DNA of 64,000 bases from Chimonanthus salicifolius (Eukaryota; Streptophyta; Magnoliopsida; Laurales; Calycanthaceae), in the NCBI GenBank assembly GCA_013350335.1, contig CM023542.1, positions 7,116,025 to 7,180,024 on the forward strand. Direction: 5' to 3'. Below are positions 36,259 to 47,000 of the stretch, one piece after another. Positions within the stretch are counted from its first letter, which is position 1. Each line of letters opens with the position of its first letter. The position numbers and the translations under genes are program-made. The notes under the pieces were generated by a model. That model had not been told where the DNA came from. It searched no databases and saw only the letters and a program-made list of their open reading frames with translations.

Positions 36259-36313
36259 ATTCTGATACGTCTGCAAAAGCCAAAAAGGCGGAGAAGAGTC
36301 GTTGCTGGCAAGC

Positions 36314-36576
36314 ATGGCCATCTCGACATTGACGCCGATGCATCAGTACGCCGCCGGAGCTCTATTCGCCATCGCACTCCGCCAGGCCGACATCCATCAG
36401 ACCCGTCCCTTCGGCGTCTCCTTCTCATCCGACTGTGGGGATGAATCCACCTCAGATGACTCCAGAAACACAGCAGTAGAAGCAGCAGCGGCAGCAGAGG
36501 CGATGCCTGCGAATATCTTCCCTGGACCCATCCCAGCCGCTCCCTTCTTCGCCCAGTTCTTAGGTCTCCCTCCTTG

Positions 36577-36636
<60 letters not shown>

Positions 36637-39486
36637 CTTGCTTGGATGAAACTGCCGGATCACCAGCAGAAAACATAGCGTCAACCATTTGGTAACTCAG
36701 GTTGGGTAAGGATGAGGAGAAATTACTTTTTATTTTTCTTTCAAAGAAACACAGCTATGTTTGGATGATGGGAACGTATAATTTCCTCAGTTTCTGGGTT
36801 TAGTTAATTCTTTCAATTCTGAAATTTGGGCAATTCTTGCAATGGGATTTTATGTTTGATAGGCTTAGAATTATTAATTGGAATGTGAGATTCCATAATC
36901 TGAACTCTAAAGAAGTTTGTGGACTTCAAAAACTCTCTAGAATTCCTGTTTTCTCCTTAGAGAATTTTGTGAACTCCATAAAATTAAATCCCAAGTACTA
37001 TATAATTCCTTAAATTATGGAATCAGTAAGGCCATGTTTGGAGACAAGAATTTTGAGATGAAATTCTAGAATTTTATGAAGTGGAATTCGAAAATCCTAT
37101 TTTCAAGAATCTATTTGAACTTTCACAGTTAAATTCTAACAGTATCAAACAGAGATTTTGATTTGTAGTTTGATAGATTTCTTTAAGTTCCATAATTCAT
37201 CTTCACATTCCCTGGTACCAAATGGGGCATGAGTTTAGCTAACTCTGGAATTTCAGAATTCCTGTAATGGCCATTTGATGTTTGGTGGGCTTGGAGTTAT
37301 TTGTTGGAATACGAGAATTCTATGATCAAAGTGGCCTGGGCTTTGGAATTCAGAAGTAACACTTCTATGTGAAAATTTATAATTCAATGAAATTGGGATT
37401 TTGTGAGATTTCACAGCTCCTAGCTCGAGGTTTCCCTTTTCACCAAATATGGAGTTCTTAGGTAGTTAAATTCTACAAAATTCCAATTCTACCTAAGCAA
37501 ATAGGCACTAAAAGCAGGGCTTTTTGGGATCCTGAACACATGGGTTCTCTAGCAGGTGGAGAACTTGAAAGAGTAGTTGTTTTGCTTCATGACTCACTTG
37601 TTTGGGAAAGGCTGGGGAAGGAGGGGTTTAGTAATAGAAGTTAGATTTAAATGGGTTAGGGAATCAAGAGTTGGAGTGCCCATTCATTCTCGATTCATGA
37701 AAGATTGGCATGAGTTCTCCTACATTTAGGGGAACCTGTTTCATCAGGAAACACTTATTTCCCTCAAAAGTCAATAACCCTCATTCGAACAGGGTGAGTT
37801 GAAATTCCTTGATGTTTGTATAAGAAAGGAGATAATGGTTGTTTCTATAGATTGACAATTTTCTATTTTATTTATTTTCATTTTCAATTTTCTAAGTCTG
37901 CATTTAGGTATCTAGGCCGGATGACTTATACATTGATACTTTGGCAGAGGGACTTGTGGAGAGGGTTGTTCTCCTTGGAGCACCTATTTCTGTCAAAGAT
38001 GAACATTGAGAAATGGCTAGAAAGGTACTTGCAATTGAAGATGAATGCTATTGTCTAGATTGTATTCATATGAGAAGCAAATGTGCTGCAATTTTTTTTT
38101 AATTAATCTTTGTGCTTACTGTATTTGGTAGAATATTTGTCTTTGCACATTAGTGTCCATGTGTTTACTCACATGTTTATGAGTACACAATCGTGTGCTC
38201 AAACGTCTGTGTATGTGGATGCACATGGTTGATCTAATAATGGCTTTTGGTTTTTCTTATCTTCTTGTTCGATTGTCAATGCCATTGATCGTGTGCCAAA
38301 ATTAAACCCATAACTTAAGCTGATAATTCAGAGTGAAGAGGGTGAGTATTTGGAAGAGGAACCATGTTAGAAGAACTTTGCCAGCACTATCCTTCTTAAT
38401 TTGTCATTTCTGGGTTATACTCCATCCCTTTGAATCCTACAAGTGGCATGTATGGTGGATGAGTTGTTGCTAAGGTATGCTTTGTGGATGACATTAACAT
38501 AGGACTGTTGCCTTGCACAATTTCTCTGTCTTGGAGTTCATGCATTAGTAAAATAGTCTAGATCCCCGACTCCATTCAAATGACATATTGATCTTGAACA
38601 TTAACTTTTTGTAGTCTCAGCTGTACTTAAATTATCCTAACTTGATGGAAATGGCATTTTTGGATCTTGAATAAATCAGAATCCACGTTGTGTTGTATGT
38701 AGGATAACTTGGTCTCTCATTTTCAATCTCTCAAGATGTCCTGTTTGGCCTGTTTCTTGTTCACAGGTAGTGGCTGGGAGATATGTAAATGCCTATTCTA
38801 CAAATGACTGGACTCTTGGAGTGGCCTTCCGTGCAAAGTATGTCCACAAGTGTTTATTTATTTATTTGAAAGGTATATATATGTATGAAGGTTTGCTGCA
38901 AAATTTTCTGTCATTTACACACTATGCCTTGTGCAGCCTATTAACCCAAGGATTAGGTGGTATTCAACCTGTTGATGTTCCTGGAATTGAAAATGTAAGT
39001 AAATCTTTGTTCTTTTTCTCCCCTGCACCGAATCTATGCTGAAAGGGGTTTTGTATTGTTTCCTTTTAGGTTGATATCACACAGCTCACTGAAGGCCACT
39101 CTTCGTATCTTTGGACGACACAGCAGATCCTGGAAAAACTTGAATTAGATGCATATTACCCTGTTTTCTCAATCTCTCCCACCAATACATGGGAAAATGT
39201 GAATAAGGGTTCGGAGGCATCTGCAGGAAATTCAAGCATGTGGGGAGCCACACAGGGAAATGCTAATGCAGGCTGGAAAACTGGCACATGGGAGACCAGT
39301 GGCAGCAACGGCAGTGGTGGTCATGGCTCTTGTTATAAATGTGGAGAGCAAGGACATATGGCAAAGGACTGTCCCAAGGGAGGCGGTGGAGGCAGTGGAT
39401 CTTGTTATAAATGTGGAGAGCCAGGACACATGGCGAGGGACTGTCCAAAGGGTGGCAGTGGTGGTGGTGGTGGCTCTTATGGCTAG
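36314..39486 (+). pseudogene. Truncated DUF726 copy fused in frame to CCHC-knuckle tail
   Basis: Exon 1 copy 36314-36563 (frame-shifted after DDSRN by a net 10-nt loss); intron 1; then a junction near 37816-37823 where about 8.3 kb matching 45304-53597 is missing, leaving the last 15 nt of exon 11. Exon 12 copy 37948-38024 has a TGG-to-TGA stop at 38007. Exons 13 (38767-38837), 14 (38937-38994) and 15 (39070 on) are open. In exon 15, after SISPTN, the normal Pro-Gln-stop is replaced in the same frame by [12 protein letters not shown] from the NERD-like exon 10. This continues through two zinc knuckles to a stop at 39484, caused by a 26-nt deletion. The full copy is inactive; a shorter transcript from exon 13 on could encode a chimera. 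Confidence 0.85.
36583..36640. repeat. (CT)n microsatellite just inside intron 1 (DUF726 copy)
   Basis: About 27 CT units begin some 20 nt after the exon-1 donor. The same repeat is at the orthologous place in the full gene (about 44033-44080), so it predates the duplication. Confidence 0.9.
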
Positions 39487-40556
39487 GGACTGTCCTAAGG
39501 GTGGCAGTGGTGGTGGCAGCGGTTCTTGTTATAAATGTGGAGAGGCAGGACATACGGCTAGGGACTGCCCCAAAGGAGGCAGTGGTGGTGGTGGCTCTTG
39601 TTATAAATGTGGAGAGTCGGGACACATGGCAAGGGACTGTCCAAAGGGTGGCAGTGGTGGCCGCGGCTCTTGTTATAAATGTGGAGAGTCAGGACATATG
39701 GCAAGGGACTGCCCCAAGGGAAGTAGTGGTGGTGGTGGTTCTTGTTATAAATGTGGAGAGTCAGGACATATGGCTAGGGACTGTCCCAAAGGAGGCAGTG
39801 GTGGCGGCGGCTCTTTTTATAAATGTGGAGAGTCGGGACACATGTCAAGGGACTGTCCAAAGGGTGGCAGTGGTGGTGGTGGCTCTTGTTATAAATGTGG
39901 AGAGTCAGGACATATGGCAAGGGGCTGCCCCAAGGGAAGTGGTGGTGGTGGTGGTTCTCGTTATAAATGTGGAGAGTCAGGACATATGGCAAGGGACTGC
40001 CCCAAGGGAAGTAGTGGTGGTGGTGGTGGTTCTTGTTATAAATGTGGAGAGTCAGGACATATGGCTAGGGACTGTCCTAAGGTTATCAATGGCGGCGGCG
40101 GAGGCTCTTTTTATAAATGTGGAGGGTCAGGACATATGGCAAGGGAATGTCGGAGAGTCAGGACATATGGCAAGGGACTGCCCCAAGGGAAGTAGTGGTG
40201 ATGGTAGTGGTTCTTGTTATAAATGTGGAGAGACTGGACATATGGCAAGGGACTGTCCTAAGGTTAGCAGTGGGGGCGGCGGAGGCTCTTGTTATAAATG
40301 TGGAGGGTCGGGACATATGGCAAGGGAATGTCCTCAAGATGGAGGGGGTGGTGGTGGCGGTTCTTGTTATAAATGTGGGGAGGCAGGACATATGGCGAGG
40401 GAGTGTCCTCAGGGCGGTGGTGGTGGTGGTTCTTGTTATATATGTGGAGAGGCAGGACATATGGCGAGGGAGTGTCCTCAGGGTGGTGGTGGTGGTGGTG
40501 GTGGTGGGGGATCTTGTTATAAATGTGGGGAGCAAGGGCATTTTGCAAGGGAGTAG
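39187..40556 (+). pseudogene. Duplicated CCHC zinc-knuckle array, decayed
   Basis: Copy of 14408-15648 of the NERD-like gene joined to the DUF726 copy. Roughly 16-17 knuckles or parts are recognisable, split over three frames: to 39486; then about 39480-40148; then about 40150-40555. Some have lost the first Cys ([14 protein letters not shown]), one has MSRDC and one CYICGE. The last unit ends FARE-stop because eight bases are missing relative to 15636-15643. Metal-ligand losses fit relaxed selection. Confidence 0.9.
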
Positions 40557-41573
40557 CACTTGAATGAAATGGGCAATGTCAACCTTCATCTTTGCGCCCA
40601 TCAGTTATTTTCAATCTGGTTTTGGATGGTTCCATTTCGTTTTCCAATACATTTTAGGCTCTCTCTCTCTCTCTCTCGTTGGGATCTTCATTCAGGGTGG
40701 CTGTGTTTTGTAGAGATGATTTGATTTGTAGAGAATTGATGACTCTCTGGGTTTGTACATATATGGTTTTTGCTGAATGGTATATATGTTGATGGCTGTT
40801 GTAGTGGTGAAGGATGGTCTGGGACTAATGGCCATTGACTGTGCACATTCCATGAGTAAACGCTGCAAGAATGGTGATTCTAGCTCAATTGAACTGAGCA
40901 GAAGATTATTTTTGTTTTTGTACAGTCGTTGTTACTTGGTTTTCTTTCTTGGCTGATGCTTTTTGGTCATGAATTATATATAAAATTATAAACCATATTT
41001 CATAAAATTGGTTTGACAGGAATTTGATGTTCCAAACCTACATAAATTTGGGGTAGGCTGAATTCTGTTCAACCACAAACAAAGCGTATTATGGGCCGAT
41101 TGTGCCCAAATAGAAAACCTTCTAAAAATATATTATTATGTTTTTGTATAATTTAATATATTATTATGTTGTCAATATGTTGAGTTCAAGCTGTACCTGT
41201 CTTGGCCTTGATTAGTGTTTACTGAATAAATGAATCAGATTAGATATATCTTAAAACAAAGGCGGTGTAAAAATGACTAGGTTGGATCATGCCAACCTAT
41301 TACTGTCGCAACAACATCAATTGGTTGGAATGAAGAGTCCTCATTGCATGGATTAGGTAATTCTTTCTAATGAGATGGTTTGAAAATTTCATGCACGTAT
41401 GTGAAAATGTACATAATTCATGAGTGAGTCTTAGGACGAGGCTAATGGTATATGGACAGGGCTTTATGATTTTGCTTGTCTGACTTTTTATTTTTGGAAG
41501 TAATAATTGAATATTTTTTAAATTTATGCTAAAATAAAATGAAGAAATATTTTTGCAAGAGATGCAGGGTTTA

Positions 41574-41866
41574 GGGTACAATTTTTTTTATTTTTTATTT
41601 TTTGAAAAGGGGCTGACTTAAACAAAAATGTAAATATCAGTCGATGTAACTTAAAAAAAAAAATGAAAAATGTAAATATCAGTCAATATAGCCAATATGG
41701 GCAAATATTGGCTTGGGCCCAAAACTGATATTTTTTAAAAAAAAAAAAAAAAACGATTTTGGTGGATATCGGCCAATATTTGGCCGAATTATCCCACCAT
41801 GATATCGGCCGATATCAACTTAGTATGCCCGATACAATGCGTATCGATCAAGATTTATACCTTTGC
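41574..41866. mobile_element. ATCGGCCGATAT-type MITE, copy 2
   Basis: Shorter homologue of 17924-18344 (fewer internal A-rich units) with ATCGGCCAATAT and ATCGGCCGATAT words. Part of the duplicated segment. Confidence 0.55.
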
Positions 41867-42419
41867 TCTTTGGTAAAACTATTAGTTAGGCATGTTCAAG
41901 ATTATTGGGTTGAGCCCAATTTGTAACTGGGCAGGCCTCGACTTGTCAATAGCTTTATATTACAAGTTTACAACATAAAACATAAAGATCAGGTTAAAGG
42001 TCGAGTGGGATAATCAAATTCTAAAACATGCAATGTAATTTGGACAAGTGGATATGATTCTGCCCACACGGGTTCAGGTTTAGGCGAGTGCAACGTAAAC
42101 TTCAAACCATTACCTGAATGAATTTTAGAAGCTATTTGCTCCATTGAGTTCCTCGTATTCTGAATCTATTGGAACATCGCAAACTGTTAGAATGCACTAG
42201 ATAAGTGAGTTCTATTGAGTCAAAGCATACTCTTTTAGGAATCTTCATGCAGCAAATGAATTGTCAAAACTAAATATATTGATCTAATTGTCATGGGTCT
42301 AAATGTGTAAATTTGTTTTTCCCAAAACCGTGATGGCACTTAAACCAAGTCCGTTTGATTCAAGTCAGCCAACAAAAACCAAACAAAGCATCGCTAAGCG
42401 CTCCTTAGCTCAATTTTTG

Positions 42420-43040
42420 TTGCCACACAATTGCTAAAAGTGTTTTCCCTTTTGGGATTGGGCTTTCAGCCTAAAAGACTAGATTAATAGGTGGAGTGAC
42501 TCAATTTCATATAAGTCATTAGTTTTCCCCTCTTATAATCGATATGTGACTCTCACTCGCACTCCAACAATCCCTTTCTCGAATGAGGCTTGCCGGCGGA
42601 TAGAACGTCACCAACCATTCCGTTCGGTAGGGGATTCCTGAGTCCACATGCGTTGAGCTTGGGAACTTATCTCTGATACTACTATTGCAACTGGGCTTCC
42701 AGCCCAAAAGATTAGCATGATAGATGGAGTGACTCAGTCTCATATAAGTCCTTAGTTTTCTCCTCTCACAACCGATGTGGGACTCTTGTTCGGACCTAAC
42801 AATCTCTCTTGAGTGAGGCTCTTCGGCAGATAGAATGTCGCCAACGATCCCGTTCCACTATAGGATCTCAGATTCTACATGCGTTGACTTGGAGATATGG
42901 CTCTGATAAAACTTGTTAAGATTGTATATCCTTCTCAAAAGACTATAACAGGTGGAGTAATTGAGTCTATATGAGTCATTAATTTTCCCTTTCACAACAA
43001 TCGATTTGTATCTCTCATTGTTGTTACGAGGTAAGGATCC
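42420..43040. mobile_element. Tandem TRIM-like array, copy 2
   Basis: Three units again, better preserved than at 18905-19500: GGGCTTCCAGCCCAAAAGA, GATAGATGGAGTGACTCAGT and ACAACCGATGTGGGACTC, with CTCTGATAC(T/C)A-like spacers. Part of the duplicated segment. Confidence 0.55.
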
Positions 43041-43690
43041 ACTTTTACTTACAAAATTGATACGGAAATTCGCCTAAGTTACATACCTATGAACCAAGTG
43101 TTGTTCATGTATCGCAGAGCTGAGACACTTGTCTAAGTAGTTGTATGGACTGTCAGTCATGGAATGTAGTTAAAGAAACCACCCTTAACTATGCTCGCCA
43201 CCTGGCTGATGCTGCTGACCATGACTTGATCAAATCCGAGTTTATGTTCTTGTACTGTTCGTCCACACCGTGGTCATGGATATAAGGGAATTTCTAAAAG
43301 CATTGAGTTTTTTCATAATGAAAATTTCTCATGTCTATTTAAAATATTATATCAACTTAATCTTTTGCTAATTAAGTTTTAAAATGAACTATTTAATTGA
43401 CTTTTCATTATCATACAATGCCAAGTGCACTTTAATAGTGATTGAGAAAAGCTTAAAAGTTCTTTCAAAAAAAAAATTTCTAGTGAATTTTTTAATATTA
43501 TAATAGAGATGTTATACTTATCATAATAAATTATACCATTTTTATACCTTCAAATTTACGTGATAAATCACTTTTTGTTTAATTTGTCAAAGATATAAAA
43601 TTTTATAATTTGAGAGGATAAGATGAGTGTGTTTTTAGCATTTTTTTATATATATAATAAATGATATTTACGTTGAGTAGACCATATTAA

Positions 43691-43754
43691 CGTTAGAACT
43701 TAGAATAACGTCTGGAAGAGCCAAAAAGGCCGAGAAGAGTCGTTGCTGGCAAGC
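43691..43754 (+). promoter_or_regulatory. 5' leader of DUF726 gene
   Basis: Short conserved leader (GCCAAAAAGGC, GAGAAGAGTCGTTGCTGGC) preceding the ATG at 43755. It is nearly identical in the truncated copy, where the Mutator-like element lies immediately upstream. The core promoter is probably here and in 43400-43690, but no clear TATA box could be assigned. Confidence 0.4.
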
Positions 43755-44025
43755 ATGGCAATCTCGACATTGACGCCGATGCATCGGTACGCCTCCGGAG
43801 CACTATTTGCCATCGCTCTCCGCCAGGCCGAAATCCATCAGACCCGTCCCTTGGGCGTCTCCTTCCCATCCGACTGTGGGGATGAATCCACCTCAGATGA
43901 CTCCAGAAACAGCAGCAGTAGAAGCAGCAGCGCCAGCAGCGGCAGCAGAGACGATGCCTGCGAATATCTTCCCTGGACCCATCCCAGCCGCTCCCTTCTT
44001 CGCCCAGTTCTTAGGTCTCCCTCCT

Positions 44026-44083
<58 letters not shown>

Positions 44084-47000
44084 CTTGCTTGGATGAAACT
44101 GCCGGATCACCAGCAGAAAACATAGCGTCAACCATTTGGTAACTCAGGTTGGGTAAGGATGAGGAGAAATTACTTTTTATTTTTCTTTCAAAGAAACACA
44201 GCTGTGTTTGGATGATGGGAACGTATAATTCCTCAGTTTCTGGGTTTAGTTAATTCTTTCAATTCTGAAATTTGGGCAATTCTTGCAATGGGATTTTATG
44301 TTTGATAGGCTTAGAATTATTAATTGGAATGTGAGATTCCATAATCTGAACTCTAAAGTGATTCGGGCTTTGAAGTTTGTGGACTTCAAAAACTCTCTAG
44401 AATTCCTGTTTTCTCCTTAGAGAATTTTGTGAACTCCCTAAAATTCAATCCCAAGTAACAATACCGCTTTAGGAATCGAACTTAATAAATAATTCCTTAA
44501 ATTATGGAATCAGTAAGGCCATGTTTGGAGACAAGAATTTTGAGATGAAATTCTATAATTTTATGAAGTGGAATTTGCAAATCCTATTTTCAAGAATCTG
44601 TTTGAACTTTCACAGTTAAATTCTAACAGTATGAAACAGAGATTTTGATTTGTAGTTTGATAGATTTCTTTAAGTTCCATAATTCATCTTCACATTCCCT
44701 GGTACCAAATGGGGCATGAGTTTCGCTAACTCTGGAATTTCAGAATTCCTGTAATGGCCATTTTATGTTTGGTGGGCTTGGAGTTATTTGTTGGAATACG
44801 AGAATTCTATGATCAAAGTGGCCTGGGCTTTGGAATTCAGAAGTAACACTTCTATATGAAATTTTATAATTCGATGAAATTGGGATTTTGTGAGATTTCA
44901 CAGCTCCTAGCTCGAGGTTTCCCTTTTCACCAAATATGGAGTTCTTAGGTAGTTAAATTCTACAAAATTCCAATTCTACCTAATCAAATAGGCACTAAAA
45001 GCAGGGCTTTTTAGGATCCTGAACACATGGGTTCTCTAGCAGGTGGAGAACTTGAAAGAGTAGTTGTTTTGCTTCATGACTCACTTGTTTGGGAAAGGCT
45101 GGGGAAGGAGGGGTTTAGTAATAGAAGTTAGATTTAAATGGGTTAGGGAATCAAAAGTTGGAGTGCCGATTCATTCTCGATCCATGAAAGATTGGCATGA
45201 GTTCTCCTACATTTAGGGGAACTTGTTTCATCAGGAAACACTTATTTCCATCAAAAGCCAATAACCCTTATTCGAACAGGGTGAGTTGAAATTCCTTGAT
45301 GTTCTGCACCAAAGATTTCCTTGTCCAAACACAGCCCAATTTCTTGCCCAAGTGGAGAACTCAGGTTCTCCTGTAAGGGATGTAGAATTTCAAGTTTTCC
45401 AGTTGATGCTTCCTCCCCATTGAATTGTAGTTCGCATGTAAACCATTTTCTTCAGTTTCTACCAAAAAGGAAGTCTAAAAGGGAGAACTCTACTTTTCAA
45501 GTTCTTTACCTGTAGGAGAATCTTTACTTTTCAAGTTCTACAAAGAATCTCCACTGTTATTTGTTCTCCTCATCCAAACACAGCTGACCTTCTTGGAGAA
45601 AAATCAACCCATTCTCTTCTTGAGTCACTCATAGATCTTGCTGATTTCGTCATTCTCATTACTCTTGTACAGTTGCAGAGGAGACATTTCTGACTTGCAG
45701 TAACTTCTCATCATTATGCAGGTTCCTAGAGATAGATTCTAAAGCCTGGCCTGGGCTCGAGGAAACTGCACTATTGTCTCCCGCGAAGCATCACATTGGT
45801 GCTGTATGGTTGCTTCTCCTTCCCTTAGATTTCTCTTTTCCATCACTTTTATTTATTATCTTTTCAATTTCCCTTTTATGAATCACAATTCCCTTCCACA
45901 TGGAATTGAATTGTTCAGTCTGTACTGATACATCATCAACCTTTGATACATTATGCCATATACTTAAGAAGAATCAATTTTGGCATTTTCAGTTCTTAAA
46001 AAATCAGAGAGAGTGCTCATGGATTGCTTTCATCTTCACAAGTTATTGAGAACCAAACACTCACCTTTACATTTTTGACCAATATCTTGTTTCCAAGAAA
46101 GGGAGGAAAGAACACCAGATGAATATACAATATTGGCAGTGCCGACAACTTTGTAAACCCTATTTTCCGTTGGATATCCCAAATTTGAAGCCCTAATGCA
46201 GTTGATGTCATCAGTAATACGATACTACTGATGAGTGTTCACCCTTGTTAAATGATAAACTGTTTCTCAACTGGTCGACATTGGATCTTGTCCCACACCT
46301 AGTTACTGGGTTTATATTTATTTTATTGCTTCAAGCATTTTTGCTGCCTTTATGCATGCAGTTTGGATGCTAGACTTGTTCTTCTTAGGTTGATGTGTGT
46401 ATTGTATAGACCTTCATGTACTTTTGTCTCTTGCCTTTCCCTGTTTTCTCTCACAATTAGATCCATTTGTCACAGTTTTTAAGGTTGCTTTCTGAAGAAA
46501 TTGATGAAACTCCTTCAGAAGGTATTGAACTGGAACTTGCATTATCAAAATCTGTTGATGCCATGGCTATGAACTTGGAAGTGACTCCTGCCTCATCTGA
46601 GGTGACTCGGGAGAAACAATCGGAATATGAACGTGACCGCCGTGAGAGAACTTCTACTACTAAGGTCCGAAGTAAGCCAAGTGGTTTCTCTGGCAGACGC
46701 ACCATCTGAAAGCATTCGGTTGACAAATTCTGAGACCTCGACTAGCACACAGATGGTAACAGATGAGCCTTGTCACAGTTTTCATGAGAAGATGGTGCTC
46801 GAGGAGAAATCTCTCAGTTATCAGAGGAAAGTGGCAATTTTGTTTCAGCTTCTCTCTGCCTGCTTAGCCAACATGCCTGATGATGATAGGAAGAATTCTC
46901 AAGTTAGAAAGGGTTACGATGCTCGACATCGTGTCGCTCTACGGCTTTTGGCAACCTGGCTCGATGTCAAGTCAATAAAAATGGTATTTCTACTTGAACT

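Larger units (their letters stand above)
21065..36265. mobile_element. Decayed Mutator-like element with long TIRs, about 15.2 kb with nested insertions
   Basis: About 500 bp at 21130-21600 recurs inverted at 35720-36258, built of GATCGATCGCACGATC-type palindromic units; the outermost shared word is AAATTACGATTCTGCC. Between them lie a + strand MULE transposase relic and a - strand second gene relic. Three solo LTRs (23001-26246, 29099-32420, 33008-35318) interrupt it; without them it is about 6.3 kb. The tandem-duplicate locus near 43685-43720 lacks the element. Exact ends and TSD could not be fixed. Confidence 0.8.
40557..43690. other. Second copy of the NERD-like 3' flank, no gene
   Basis: Collinear with 15649-21064 but without the elements at 16164-17418, 19826-20207 and 20248-20655. 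It contains the older MITE (41574-41866) and TRIM-like array (42420-43040) in both copies. No coding region seen. It serves as upstream DNA for the full DUF726 gene. Confidence 0.85.

Noticed and set aside
36302..36649. Alternative reading AMPANIFPGPIPAAPFFAQF of DUF726 exon 1 as the real protein
   Set aside because: The other frame gives the conserved LLRPVLR|FLEIDS junction in the full gene; this reading follows a frameshift in the truncated copy.
39411..40556. Long + strand frame of 381 codons in the duplicated array as a functional zinc-finger protein
   Set aside because: The first two thirds are a wrong-frame Val/Ile-rich reading of the repeat; only the last part encodes knuckles, and there is no start in frame with them.
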